In this document: positions 27,140 through 39,787 of the stretch, piece by piece
How positions within the stretch are numbered: the stretch's first letter is position 1
Layout of the letters: each line of letters begins with the position of its first letter
Assembly: GCA_036924285.1 (NCBI GenBank)
Contig: JAYKYS010000017.1
Location: forward strand, 7,173,501 to 7,237,500
Source: Asterella californica
Taxonomy: Eukaryota; Streptophyta; Marchantiopsida; Marchantiales; Aytoniaceae
Direction of reading: 5' to 3'
Length of the DNA stretch: 64,000 nt
Translations under genes and position numbers: made by a program
Notes under the pieces: generated by a model
Database searches by the model: none
What the model saw: the letters and a program-made list of their open reading frames with translations, nothing else
Told to the model about the DNA's origin: nothing

Positions 27140-28140
27140 CGGGAATGCATTCCAATCTCTTGCACTCGGTAACTTTCCGACTCTTTTTCCAAATTTTCGA
27201 AAATTCACATTCTCAACCGGTTCTCACTACTCTATCAGCCGGAACTCCCCGAACATTGCTCACGAGTCACGAGTCACGAGTCATGACACCTCAGCTTGAA
27301 GTTCACTCTAGAAGTCAGTTGTTCTCTAGTGTTCTGATCTAATGCATAAATATGAGTATATATCATATATACTTGAGAAATACAGCTGTTCTATGGATAC
27401 ACAATACCAGAAGCTCTTGAACCAAACTGCATAAGAGGACCCAGAGAAATAACAACTTGGGGTTAAGAGGGTAAGTGCAAACCTATTCATAATACAGTAT
27501 TTTTTCGGAAGTGATTAAATTAACGAGCACAAGGTGTCGGACACATCTATAAGTGATGAGCAGGTGTGCAATGAAATATCCAATTATCTCAACAGAGTAT
27601 GCAGATAGAACACACATCTCGCTGCATGCACCTCAACCTGCTATCTTGATAATATATGTAGCCATGCACCTTGACTTAGTCTCTGACTTCATCTACACTC
27701 AATAGAGAGGGTTAGGCCTATAGGGGAAAGAGGAGAAACGATCAAACAAACTTGAGAACTTTTGTAAATCACAGGGGTTTGGGCATAATAAGGTATATAA
27801 CTGTATATAGGAATGGCAGATCAGACCACGCCTAGACACTAAAAACAATCCTCAAATGTAATACGTATTGAGTAGTAAAGGTGGGTGTGGGTAGCTTATC
27901 TTCAGGTCTAAGATCTGTAACCAAACGGTCTACGTCCAAGAAAAGTTTCATAAAAGAAACAATGCTTGAGATGGTACTCCCAAGTAGCGAAGCCTAGAAG
28001 CCTGATGTTCTCTAATGTGGAAATGTGAAATATAAGGTCACATATAACACATCTATAAGTGATGACAAGTGTACACTGAAATATCCAAATACCTCAGCCG
28101 AGTATGCAGCTAGAACACAAATCCCATTGTATGCACCTAA
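27140..28140. other. No gene seen
   Basis: Stops in all frames. One segment with ATAAGTGATGA and GTGCA..GAAATATCCAA recurs at 27550-27650 and 28050-28150, each followed by GTATGCAGMTAGAACACA (M is A or C). It is an old direct repeat just outside the left inverted arm. Confidence 0.5.
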
Positions 28141-28149
28141 ACCTGCTAT

Positions 28150-30930
28150 ATGGCTTCATCAGCACGCAATAGCGAGAGGTTAGGTTATAGATGCACAAGA
28201 AAAGTGGTCAGTTAAAGATTTTGGACATTTCCAACTCCAACGAACCTCGAGGCTACTCTTAACTCATGTCTTTGTGTATAGGTAGGCGTACTAAAGCCAA
28301 GAGAAATCTTCACTATGATGATTTGATCCTGAGTGAGACACTGCATAAGCCAATGAAAATCCTCACTCTGAGAAGCGAAACCAGAACTTGGCAGGGTTTA
28401 TTTCCTGCAAGAACGAAGGAACATCGTTGTCAGAAGGATCGCAGTCTCATTCAGATCCTCGAGGAACGTGAGGTTTCCTAAGAAGTGGACCCCCAAAAAA
28501 TGATTATTAGCTAGTTGTAATTGGCAGCCTGATTGACCATAGCCGCGGCAACATGCGGTTAGTCGTCCTCGCAGGAGGTTCATAAACATTCAACAACAGA
28601 CTTGGCTTTCCTTTCCAAACGGTGACATGTGGGAAGACCCTGAGGCAAACTTAAAATTAAACCAATTGTCACACAGGGAACGCGCGCTCACATGGACACC
28701 TGACAACAGTGCTCGTACATAACGGCAGTCCGCAGTTCATTTCTACGATAGAGGCTGGTGGGAAATTAAGACTACAAGCTAGAGAACTATTTCAAGAAGT
28801 GAAAAGAAAAGAAAGCGACGGTTAGGTGTGAATGCAAAACTTACACTTACCCAAGAAAATGATAACAACCTTGCGTGAGCTTTGTCCATCCTGAACCTCG
28901 ATACAACCACATACGGTGCCTCAATGCATCAATGCTCGTGCAAACTTTATGGCTCCATAGCTCATCACAATCCTTCAATAGAAGTTCTGAATACAACCTA
29001 GTTACATCTCTGATCTTCGATCCTAGTTCTTATAGGGTTTCTTGTTGAATTTTTGTCCCAATCTACGAAAAAACAGTTTCGGTCGAACTTCATCAGCACG
29101 TAGGAGTGAGAGGTTAGGCTATAGATGCACAAGAAAAGTTAAAACTTTTGGATATTTCCAACTCACCAGGGCCTCGTCTTTCCAGAGTTCACATTTAGTT
29201 CCGAAGTAGAGGCGCGCTAACCGTAACTCTTGTCTTTTTGTATAGGTAGGAATCCAAAGCAGATTACACAAAAATGACGGAGTAAACGGTAGCACAGAAA
29301 CTGCAGTCAGAACAGAACAAAGTCATAACAGAGAGTTAATGCATTTTTCTGCCAGAACCGATGAAAGATAGATCTCCAAAAGTTGAACACAACTCTGGAA
29401 TCACTTGCGGGAAAGGACAAACAAACAGATATCAAAAGTATAAGTTGCTCCCAAGTGAGAATCCTGGTGGACCTAGCAGCCGTAAAGTTAGGATTCCAAA
29501 CGTCCACACGCGTCACCAAGCTGAGAGCGAGAAGGTTGGTTCTTAGGAATCACTACCAACACCGGATATCCACCATATTTAGTCTAGTTGTGTTTCTCCT
29601 GCCTCGCTTAATCCCGCTGAGCCTTACCCTGCTGTTCGCTGAAAAAAAAAGATCTCAAAATTGTCACAATAGCGATAACGAGATATTTCAGTTTGTGCCG
29701 TCAATGGTATCAACGCCATTTGGCGTACTATTTATGCAAAAAACCAAAACCACTTTTTGTATAACAATTTCTCAGTTCTATAAAAGCTAACCCACAAAAT
29801 AATGTCTTTGTGGTTCACCGGGGGCACTTGTAGTCATACTATAGCTTTAAGAAAATTGATATTTTCAAGTATTGTTCGAAAAAATCATAATATATATACC
29901 CATGACATGGAATATAAATTTTTATTCACAAGACACTTTATTTTAGAGGTTTTTTTAGATTACTTTTCACTTGCAATCTATATTTGCTATCAAATATAGA
30001 TCAAATCCCGCTGCCCTTACCTGCTGTTCGTTGAATAAAGAAAGATTCCAAAATTGTCACAATAGCGATAACGAGATATTTCAGTTTGTGCCTTCAGTGA
30101 TATCAATGCCATTTGGCATACTAAAACCAAGAGAAATCCTCACTTTGATGATCTGAGCAACGCGTGACATGTAAAGAAGATTGCAAAAGTCAATGAAAAT
30201 CTGCATTCCGAGAAGCGAAACCACAACTTGACGAGGTATATTTCTTACAGAATGAAGGAACTTCGTTGTGAGAAGGGGAGTCTCATTGATCCTCAAGAAG
30301 CGCGAGATGTTCTATCAAGTTCAAATTGGATGATGATGGGCACACTTGGTAAGAAAAGGGTGATTCTCTGAGGTCCGTGAGGCAAACTTAAACACCAAAT
30401 CGTCACACATAGAACGCGCGCTCACATGGACACCCGGTAACACTACTCGCATGGCACATAACGGTAGCCCGTACGATGGGTGCTCAAGTTTTGTTTTCTC
30501 ATGTGAATTAACAAGCCACGAGGTCCACTGAATTTCAAGCTTTTTATACTAAGTACTTAAGGTCTTAAGAAAATCGATATTTGTTAATTGTTCTTTTAAC
30601 TTGATATTGCTGTACATTTCCTTTTAAGGTATATGGATACCTAGTTTTCCAAGTGAATTTTGAAGCCACTAGGTCCACTGATTTCAGATCTTATACCAAA
30701 TGCATAGTGTCTTAACAAAATCGATATTTGTTTATTGGTATATTAATTTTTTAATTTACTATTACTACCGCTTTCCTTTTAAGGTATTTGGACATTTAGC
30801 TTTCTCAAGTGAATTAACAAGCCATGAGGTCACTGAATTTCAGGTTTTATTCAAAATGCATAGGGTTTTCGACCTCGAGTATGAGTATAAAATCATGAAA
30901 GAGAATAGCCTCTTTTCCTCTTAGTGTATT
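28150..30930 (+). repeat. Left inverted arm, internally rearranged
   Basis: It matches the reverse complement of 40410-41905 in order: the GATAGAGGCTGG segment (28752), TGCCTCAATGCATC (28918), ATAGATGCACAAGAAAAG (29121), GTCACAATAGCGATAACGAG (30057), GCCATTTGGC, GGAACGCGCGCTCACATGGA or close variants, and the AAATCGATATTTGTT stretch to about 30930. An additional partial copy sits at 28150-28735. An extra 29610-30000 piece is flanked by direct repeats of the same sequence, so the arm has grown by internal duplication. Confidence 0.85.
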
Positions 30931-31225
30931 TTCAATATGAAGAAATGATTGCTTTTGTTCCAAGAAAGCCAGAAATCCATCTTAACATTTCTCTATTAGT
31001 ACTCAATGGCTTGTTTTGAGATGAATCATAACATGTAAAGCTGATGAATAACTTTATCGTTATTTTTTATTTCACAGTTTCCAAGTTGGGATGAAGATAT
31101 AGTAACCAAAACCACTTTTTGTATAACAGTTTCTCAGTTCTATAAAAGCAAACCCACAAAATAATTTCTTTGTGGTTCACCCGGAGCACTTGTAGTCATA
31201 CTCTAGCTTTCAGAAAACTGATATT
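29736..31225 (+). repeat. Direct repeat pair, about 120 bp
   Basis: ACCACTTTTTGTATAACA, then TTCTCAGTTCTATAAAAGC, then TTTGTGGTTCACC and CACTTGTAGTCATACT occur in the same order at about 29736-29860 and 31105-31225. A weaker third trace is near 39570-39605. Confidence 0.75.
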
Positions 31226-31229
31226 TTTA

Positions 31230-32640
31230 TTAGTCTATTACTTTTTAGTTTAATAATTTATAGATATTCAAGAATTATTGATCTCTTTTTAAAATGAAGC
31301 ACTTGTATTTTATAAACAAATTATTCGTCGTTCAACATCCCAGAAAACGTTTAGTGCTACTATCACTTGATAGGAGACACTTGAGTTCTTCACGGTTCAA
31401 ACCTTGAGTACGACTACAAGTGCTCAAGGTCACCGAGTATTATTTCACTGAACTGAGAAATTTAACCGGTATGTGAAAACTACTTTGGTGATTAATATTA
31501 CATATTCATCCCAACCCGAAATCATTTCTACTCTCAAAGTTATAGAAAAATATACATATAAATTGAATATTTAAGAAAAATTGATTATACTTAATAAATT
31601 GAAAAAGCTACACATACATTCAATTTTGCACATATGTGTCATTGAGAATTCATCTTGAGAAAAAATAGTTTTTATTTTTGAAACTGAAAGAGAATTATTT
31701 CTTTGAGTATTAAACTTCTTGACAGAAAAATTTCACTACAGAAACGACTGAAAGGCAAGTAAAAAACGGCAGCAGATCCTGGCTGAACTAAAAACTCCCC
31801 CCTCCAAGCAGGAATATTCGAGTAAGGTTAGTCTCTTTGACACCTCCTAATATCTTTATGGTGCATCTCTTTTCCATCTTCAGATGGAAGCGACGAATAT
31901 GCATCCAGAGTCACGTTTTGACAGAGGAAAAGAAAACAAACTTTGGTTGAGATGAGAAATCGATCAAAAATAAATGGCTTTCAACTGGTAGTTTTTTCGA
32001 TTATTTTTGTTCCTGGAAAATAAATCCTGCAGACTACAGGTAAGTATCTGGAATGACAATCTATGTTTGAATGAAATTCTTGGACTATATCTTTACGTAT
32101 TTATGTATATTATGTATATAATATATGTATCATATATAGACTATGTAAACACCAAACTGTTTAAAACGGAATCATTTAGAGAAAATCTTAACCCAAAAAT
32201 TTTTGGAGTACTGATAGAGAAATGTTGAAATGAAGATTTCTGGGTTTGTGGAAACAAAAATAATCATTTTTTCATACTCAAACACAGGAAAAAATTTCAT
32301 CATTGTCCATGGTGTAGAAGTAGTCATATATACACACAAACTTCAGTTAGTGGTGTAAACATGCGCAGCTTCCGCTTACACCTGTGGAAAGGCATTCTTA
32401 ATGTAGATTATATCCTCACCAAAATGCCTCACTGTTCAGATATCCTGAATCAGATACACAAACATGTTTCACCAGATCGCGTACATGTTAATTAAGCTAT
32501 TTCTGATCGACTGTAACTTAGAGTCACTAACGGAAAAGATGAAGATTGCAAGGCTTGGTCATAAATAAATTAAAAAACTTTTGAGAAGCAAACTGTCATG
32601 AAAAGTTCGTATCTAGCATGCTAGTCAAAGAATTAAAATC
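31230..32640. other. AT-rich stretch, no gene
   Basis: Very AT-rich, including a TATGTATATTATG-like run near 32100-32140. The frame at 32007-32228 is low-complexity and unsupported. Confidence 0.4.
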
Positions 32641-32642
32641 TT

Positions 32643-33180
32643 AGAAAACTTCGTTGGCATTCTGTACCTTCTCTGTTTCTTCAATAATCGCATCCTTGTT
32701 CGCATTCATCAGACTGAGCATGGGTTCTGTTCTCTGTAATAGAAGAGAAAATCAAACCATAATTAAATTGGAGATATATTAACTTACTGTAAAATGTATG
32801 CAGATGTGCGTAAAACAAGTCAAAAAAGGAAACTGATATAGAACTTCAAGGTATATGTACGTACGCACCTTAACAATGACTTGTTTGACTTTGTTGGAAG
32901 AAGCATTCAGATGCTCATTTTTTTTGTCATCTGAGAATTTCACTTTTTTCTGTTCAACAGAACACTGAATCATAGTTACATTATCTACCACTCGAATGGG
33001 AACTCCAAGTGCTCCGTCGATAGAATTATAAATACTTGTTAGTTCTTGTTTTCCTCGAGGAGGAACAACGCTCATGCTCTCTAGCAACTTCACGACTCTG
33101 TTAACCCTAACAATCAAAAGACTCTTTGTCACCTCCACGTAAGATGTACCGGGAAAGTTCTTATGATATTCTTGATACAA
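32643..33180 (-). CDS. Two-exon gene of unknown function (5' end uncertain)
   Basis: Exon one is open from 33180 down to a donor at about 32868 (AAG then GTGCGT). The second exon begins after TATTACAG at about 32732 and runs MLSLMNANKDAIIEET to the stop at 32643. The join is phase 0 and gives a charged, partly helical protein of about 135 residues (pieces such as SLLIVRVNRVVKLLES and FSDDKKNEHLNA). The open frame enters from an upstream region with a TAA, so either a further exon exists or translation starts internally. No known family is recognised. Its position inside the inverted-arm block makes it a candidate accessory gene of that element. Confidence 0.5.
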
Positions 33181-33239
33181 AAGTGTAGAATTTTAGTGCA
33201 AAAATCTGTTATGATATGTTCTTCTACTAGCCATATTAC

Positions 33240-34287
33240 CGACAACTTTGATGCGTCTTACTCTTACTGGTAATGTCAGTCAAGCCCAAGGGTTGACAAA
33301 AAACTTTTGAACTGTCGAGGTTGACCAAGTCGTGAAGTTGCTGGAGGGGGCTAACTAAGTAGATTTCTGACCTGAAGGTCGTCTAAGCGGGAAGTGTCCA
33401 TCCTCACTTGTACGATTGTCTCACTTGAAACGGAGGAAACTGGTACCCATCATCAATTCTTTCTACCAGTATTGGGCAAACTTTCCTCGCAAACGGATTG
33501 GAACTGGTTCGAAAACGTCTCCGTCAGTAAATCTCTAACTCCCGGATTCCCGGGCTTCACACTGCAGTTCGAAAGTTCCTGCACTTTCTGCATACTCTTA
33601 CCGCGGTGGACATTTGAGGCTTACAGGTTTAAACCTTAACTGAGACATCCTGTACATGTTAGGGGGTCTCTAACATCGATCGTAAAGTAGAGAAACGTCA
33701 AAAGGTTTATTGGCCGTAAACTTTCAAATTTAATCACTCAGACATAGAACTATGAGTACCGTTACAGGAGTACCGTTAAGATAAATAAATGCTTTACATA
33801 AATCAGGACTTGGGTCAGCTTTTTACTCCCTCAGTCCCCCGCAGGAACGTTAGAGCTCCCTAAGTCCCTCGAAGTTGAAATTTTCTTCCTCAGTCCTTTG
33901 ACCGGTAACAAGCAGTTTTACTTCCCGGTCTAACCTGTTTTGGTAAAATCACAGTTCGCCTATAACTGCATGGGTGCGAGTACCGGTGATCCTCCTTAGT
34001 TTTAGCGGGAGTAGACGTTTTTGCTTAAACAGCACCCGCAGACAATAATACAAGTTAAACGACACCACAATCGAATTATTTAGTTGAACAGCACCCGGTA
34101 AAGTTAACTAACTCGGGCGTCAGTATTCCGGTGGCGTAACATCTCGATGGTTTCCCTCGTCCAACCGATTTATTAATGTTGCGGAGGAGTCCCCGGTATT
34201 CCATTCCGATGACCCAGAAGAATAACAACATATTGTAATTTAAAACATCCGGTTTTTCGCACAGCGTTCTCGCACGTGCAAATAGAA
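33240..34287. other. No gene seen
   Basis: Less AT-rich than its flanks and without supported coding frames. The opening at 33394-33639 has no recognisable motif. Confidence 0.4.
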
Positions 34288-34512
34288 AATAACAATCTCC
34301 TGTTATTTAAATCTATTTTCTGATAAGGTTTTTTTTGCAGAAGAGCCCCCAATGTTAAACGCGTGCGAAAATGTAAATAACATCCTGTTGTTATTTATTT
34401 CTGATAAGGGTTATTTCGGAAAAGAGCCCCGGGTGTTCACACGTGTGTACTGTAAATAACAGAATGTTGTTATTACATTTATTAGGTCTTTTAATAACAA
34501 GATGTTGTTATT
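34288..34512. repeat. Cluster of four AATAACA...TGTTATT imperfect palindromes
   Basis: Four 20-bp imperfect palindromes occur at 34288-34307, 34376-34395, 34455-34474 and 34493-34512, each of the form AATAACA, a short spacer, then (TG)TTGTTATT or CTGTTATT. Between the first three lies a repeated context, TTCTGATAAGG then AAGAGCCCC, spaced about 80-90 bp. Each could form a stem. Confidence 0.85.
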
Positions 34513-34884
34513 TTCGCTTAGCACGTTGTTCTGGATCGGAATTTGCCCTCACCCAATCGAAGGCGAAGTTCGATAAATGTGGGAGTCCTTTCCTCACGGT
34601 CCCGAAGCCACTCGTCCTTCACAGATCCTCAGTCTCGTGAAGCCTCACCTGCTCTGCAGTGTACACTGTAGAACGCAGTTCAGCCCCCGATTTGCCGGTG
34701 CCCCCTTGTTTCAACTATGACTGCAGTAGCTACCGGGACTCCTGCCGGTAAGGGACAGAGACCTAAGAAGACTGCCGCTTTCCTGTTTTGTCCTTGTTGA
34801 ACTGATACTAGCCGTTGATGATGAGGATTTAGGGTTGCAGTGTAGACGCGTTCAATACCTCGGACTTAAATACGTGTCTTTCAG

Positions 34885-35060
34885 GGAAACTGAAGGAACC
34901 CTCTCTTCTCATTGTGAAGATTGGAGCGAGTGAAGCGAGTACGCGAGCTTCTCATTGGCAAGACTGTAGTCCAGTGAAGCGAATACACTGAAGGAACCGT
35001 CTCTTCTCATTGTGAAGCGAGTACGCGAGCTTCTCATTGGCAAGACTGTAGTGGTTCATT
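34885..35060. repeat. Tandem duplication, about 100-bp unit
   Basis: ACTGAAGGAACC(C/G)TCTC, then TTCTCATTGTGAAG, then GCGAGTACGCGAGCTTCTC and TTGGCAAGACTGTAGT occur at about 34889 and again at about 34989. The second copy lacks an internal ATTGGAGCGAGTGAA segment. The sub-repeat GTGAAGCGA recurs inside. Confidence 0.85.
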
Positions 35061-35069
35061 CAGACGAGG

Positions 35070-36980
35070 TTCGAAGATTTATCAGGTGAGCCGCTGCATC
35101 CAAATATCCATGCATTTCGTTAGCAGCACCATCGCGTACCCAGAACATTGTACGCTGAGTAACTATCCGACCATCACGCGGTTATGAGAGCGTGGTGTTT
35201 CCAGGGGGTGATGAGGTTCTGGTCTCGGTGTCCTGTATGGTGGGACGTGTGTGTCTGGGAGGACTGATCTTATGATGTCTGTACGTGTAACTGAATCTGA
35301 CGGGTACTTCTACACTCAGCTGGCACATGCGGGTGAGGATCGATATAGTGAATCAATGATAGACGTATCGGCGTAGGATAGTATTGGGTGATTGCTTGTT
35401 TTTCTCTCAAACTAGCAATCACTTTGTGCTTTCTGATTGAGGCTTAGGTAGATCGTGTACGTCTTCAGTTTTCGGCATCTCACAGTGGGACCGGACCATC
35501 CTTTAGTGCTCCTCGAAGGTAAGTGATGTCACGACGGATTAGTTCTCGTGACCCTCGTGACTCATGATTTCTGATGGCTGTTGCTTGAGGTACCGGTTGC
35601 TCATCTTCTTACGTACGCACCCTGTTTCCTATTCAAAGTTCAGTTATCGAAGTAATGTGTACTTACTAACACAACTAGAGTTAACCAAGTAGTGTGTACT
35701 TAGTAACACTACTAGAGGAGACGAGAGACGTATCTAAACCTCTGATACTCTGTATTAATTTCTCATTACTGTTTCTGGTCCCGCGTGGGTGTTGGTGTGG
35801 AAAGCCTTCGCAATGATGTGAAATCTGTGCTAGTGGATACAGTACGGCGAGGTACTTGATGTCATGAGCGCTGACTTCATAGCAGCTGGGCTCCAGTCGC
35901 TGTGACTTGCCTTCACGAGAGCAGTGATTCCACTGACACGTGGCAAGCCAAGGACATCCCTGAACTGAAAGAGAACTTTGACGTCTGTACAGTAAGGCTC
36001 TCCGCCGTGAGGGCTTCAATCGCAGCAGTCACAGTCTCATGCCGCCAACATATCTACTCCCGGTTGACCCCAGAGGTTCGGCAGCTGTTATTGGATTCGT
36101 ACATTCTCCATGTTATTGTGCTCTCGATATGACAGTGGTCCACTTCCCTCAGCTATGAGTACAGTAGTATTCCTGAAAACAAAAAATATTTCTGCCCGCT
36201 GGAGCTGGCCGAAACCTGTTCAGAGCTCCCAAGTCATTCTCGAACTTGAGCATGTGCAAGCCAGCTCGAGCTGCAGCAGCAGCATTGGAGTTTATGAGCT
36301 CGCACTACCTGTCCCCGGTCCAACAAAACCGTCCTTGTCGAAGCCCAGCACTTATGTATCCACTGCTTAGCAATCACGCGGATTGAAAGACCTCAGTACT
36401 CCCCGCGCGCCCTTCCTCCTACTATTGGCATCCTCGTAAATTGCAACGTTTCTATGGTCACAAGACATGACAGAAGGCACTGTCCGGATTCCTTTGAGTA
36501 CAATCTTCCTTACCGTGAAGGAAAAGAAAAGTTGGTCTTCTCAGGTTCTTCAGATTCGCCCTTTTATATAAGTTCGCAGTTTTTGGACGCCGCTCTGCCC
36601 ATTCTGACCCACTAGCTAGTATGCACCTACTAATGAAATCTGCAGCCTATATCCCTTGATCTTGGCGCACGGCCTCACAGAAAGTTTGAATTCCCGATCG
36701 AGCTAGCAGCGATACCTGATAGTGATTTGTGATAGCAAGTTGCAGCGCTTCTGCATAGAGCATGTACTTTAGAGTGCCACAATAGAAGATATAGAGCTCT
36801 GACAACAAATTTTTCACCATCATGTGACAGCATGTTCGGGAACGCTCTTCCATTAGAATGGATAGGTCTCAGGTTCGATTTTCAATTTTCTACTCTGTTT
36901 AGAAATTTTGCCTATGGGTTGATCATCTCTGGACCTACCACCACGCTGGTTTGGGTTATACTTCTTTGGACCATCCAGAC
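35070..36980. other. No confident gene; weak frames
   Basis: The + strand frames at 35902-36132 and 36110-36370 and the - strand frame at 35681-36019 overlap each other and show no known motif. Base composition is closer to the coding parts of the window than the surrounding AT-rich DNA, so an unrecognised relic is possible. Confidence 0.35.
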
Positions 36981-36983
36981 CGC

Positions 36984-37165
36984 CCCCTTTGCAAGGGAGA
37001 CCATATATCCTTATACCTTCCGCTACCCTAACCCCCGACTCGGATCCCTTTGCAAGGGAGACTTTATATCCTTATACCCTCCGCTACCCTAAACCCCGAC
37101 CCGGATCAGCAAGGGTTTAGGCCCCTTTGCGAGGGAGACTATATATCCTTAAACTCTCCCCTCAG
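36984..37165. repeat. Three tandem units with CCCTTTGCAAGGGAG
   Basis: Units start near 36984, 37046 and 37122. Each has CCTTTGC(A/G)AGGGAGAC and then TATATCCTTA; the first two continue CCGCTACCCTAA then CCCCGAC(T/C)CGGAT. CCTTTGCAAAGG-like palindromes and telomere-like CCCTAAACCCC and GGGTTTAGG occur on both strands within about 40 bp. Confidence 0.85.
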
Positions 37166-37169
37166 ATCT

Positions 37170-37995
37170 TTGATGGAGATGGTATAAATTTCTGAAGAAG
37201 TTCTCCCTTGTTTATTGCAAAGTGGCCCGTGCCTTCGAGAAGTAAAATGGAGCGCTTCTACACGAAGCCTGTTACCTGACTTTATCAAAATAATAATCAA
37301 ATCGACTATTCTAATCTCACTGCTGTCTCTAGGAACTGATGTCTTCTTTAGGTACTGATGCGTAGATTGATTGCTGATTGATTTCATCTAAGTTATGTTA
37401 ATCTCTCTTGTTGTTTTTGTTTATTGCATGTAAGTTTCTTCAGTGTTTTATGTTAATTTCGAAGTTGGAGTATCGAAGCTGATATCACGGAGATTGTATC
37501 AGTCTCCGAATCACAGAAACTTTGAGGTAACTTTTATCAACCCTCGTTGATTTTTGCTGCATTATAGCGTATGTTTATTTAGATGATTTTATTTTATATT
37601 TGTTTTAGATTTTATGTAATTTTAGAAAAAAACATACAAAGTATATTTTTTATTTATTAAATATTTCTGTGGAAAATAAATGTTTATATAAATCTTTACA
37701 TTCTAAGGTATGACTTTAACCGGTCTGCAACGTAAATGTCATCGATAATAAACATATGTATTCTTCAATAAGTATTTAATAAATAAAGTTAAAACATGTT
37801 TATCCACATCTTTACATTCTAAGGTAAGACCTTAATTGGTCTAAAGCGTGAATGTTATCGATTATAAACATATAAATTAAAGTAAATATTCAAGAAATTA
37901 AATAATAAAATAAAATCAGTTTTTTAGTTTCTTGAATATTAAAAATATCAAGGTACATTGGTTTTTAATATATTATTATCATTTCTTTTTGTATA
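37170..37995. other. AT-rich flank of the dioxygenase gene
   Basis: No coding frame. A segment with CATTCTAAGGTA(T/A)GAC.TTAA, ATG.TATCGAT and ATAAACATAT occurs twice (about 37700-37755 and 37815-37875). The stretch TTTTTGTATATGCAG just before the dioxygenase frame looks like a splice acceptor, so an upstream exon may exist here. Confidence 0.45.
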
Positions 37996-38010
37996 TGCAG
38001 ATCTTTGAAA

Positions 38011-39373
38011 ATGGAGAAGGATAATGTCGAAGATGTTCTTTTCTTTTATGACGTGTTCAATATGCTCATTTTAATGAAAGGAAAATTTTTAGAATTTTTT
38101 CTGACTTGGGTTCTCGGAGAAATATATTTCTTCGACATAGTTACAAGAATGTTACTATGTGGTAGAGTGATAAGATCACGAGAAAGTTTTATGAGAGGAT
38201 ACGATATATTAGTTGAAACAACGGGAGCTGGAGATCATTGGACACACTTTTTTACGAAAAGTTGGTGGAATAGGATTTGTCTATGTATCGATTCACGGTT
38301 GAATATTAATATTCTTCCGAAGAAGATACAAAAAAAATTAGACAGTTTCGGAAAGATCCTTCAGAATTTTTAGAGTATCATCTTTCTTCATATGATAGAA
38401 AACGGGTAGAGAAAAAATATTTTGAATATTCTGATCAACAATTTTCAGAATGTTTTTACTATCATGAGAGTACAGATATTAGTGAACTTATTTATCGACG
38501 ACGTATAGAAACTATCAAAGGAGAATTAGCTCAAATAGATAAACCTCTTTGGTGCATAGTACCTTCTTCTTTTTACACTGTTGTTTCAAAACAACAAATA
38601 GAACTTATTTATACATCTGAAGGTCAGATTGTTGCAGGAAGAAAGAAGATGAAATTTGGAGGGGCCCTTATGTTATATTTACGACAACATATCAAAGCCA
38701 TCTATGATATGAAGTACACATTGAGAAGAGGAGATGCACGAGTGTCACTGAAGGAAACGATGCGCGCTGTAGGGCCATTGCATAATTGGCATGAGCGGCG
38801 AGGTCCAAATTCAGTGACATTTTTCAAAATAGTTGTAAGTATAAAAAATTTACTAATATCGTAGAGGGATTTGATAGTTTTTTAGAGAAGTATTATCATC
38901 GTGTTTTACTTGAAACTCTTTTAGTTGGTACTTGTGAAGATTTTCCTTTTGTCATGGAAGATTTTTTCAGGATACATCTTCCATATTTTAATACGGAGGA
39001 ATCTGTATTAATTTCTAGAGATACTGAGGAGAAGTTTTTTTTTTCTGATATACCAGTTTATCCTTTATTTATTACGAAGAATTATTGTAATATTCTTCAC
39101 ACAGATCAAGATGATACTAAATACACAGTTGTATCAGTTTCAAATCCATCGAATAACACAAATGATGGTAGTTTTTTGTTACCAAATTTAGGTGTTCAGA
39201 TACCTTTAGGAGACGGCGATTTATTCTTTTTTAGAGGAGATATACCTCATTGTACTACTTATAGAACTGAAAGCAATACTGAAGATGTATATGCTGCCGG
39301 ATGTACGATAAATAGTACATTGAGAAAAGTTTTTCAAAAAATAAATAAATTATTTTTCAATTTATATCCATGA
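38011..39373 (+). CDS. Probable TET/JBP-like 2-oxoglutarate/Fe(II) dioxygenase, two apparent frameshifts
   Basis: Three consecutive frames read as one protein of about 450 residues. They are 38011 to about 38337, about 38338-38840 (open but starting without ATG) and about 38850-39373. The C-terminal part has the double-stranded beta-helix pattern: metal-binding HTD (39098-39106) in CNILHTDQDD, then GSFLLPNLGVQIPLGDGDL and the distal histidine in RGDIPHCTT (39248-39250). That spacing and the LPNLG...GDGDLFF block resemble the TET/JBP dioxygenases that oxidise methyl groups on DNA bases and are carried by transposons in fungi. The expected basic residue after the distal histidine is not obvious. 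Frame changes fall in an A8 run (38330-38337) and an A6 run (38843-38848), so sequence error or recent decay are equally possible. The family call is by motif only; another 2OG-Fe(II) family is the alternative. Confidence 0.55.
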
Positions 39374-39787
39374 TTATGATTTATTCTTTTCACTAGTGTT
39401 GAGTATAGAAAAAAAGACATTTCTTTATTCCAAGAAATCTCGATTATTATCATCTTTACATTTCTCTTTATTACTAAGAGCTTTTTTGATCTTACATTTG
39501 TTTTGAAACCTTTTATAAAATTATAAAAATAATACACATTTTTTCTTCTTAGTTGTTTGAATCTTTTTGGATGGGTTACCTAGAACACTTCTAGTCATAC
39601 TCTATCCTTAAACATCACATTATTTCTATTAGTTATCTTTAGTCGTGCCAACTTCTTGTAGAATATTGCTTCTGTCTTTGCAAGGACTAAGCATAAACGA
39701 GAAGAGATTCATTGATGGATATGATGCAAATGAAACACATGTTACAGTAATCTTCTACGAGATTTTCCACTAATGAATAACCGCAAG

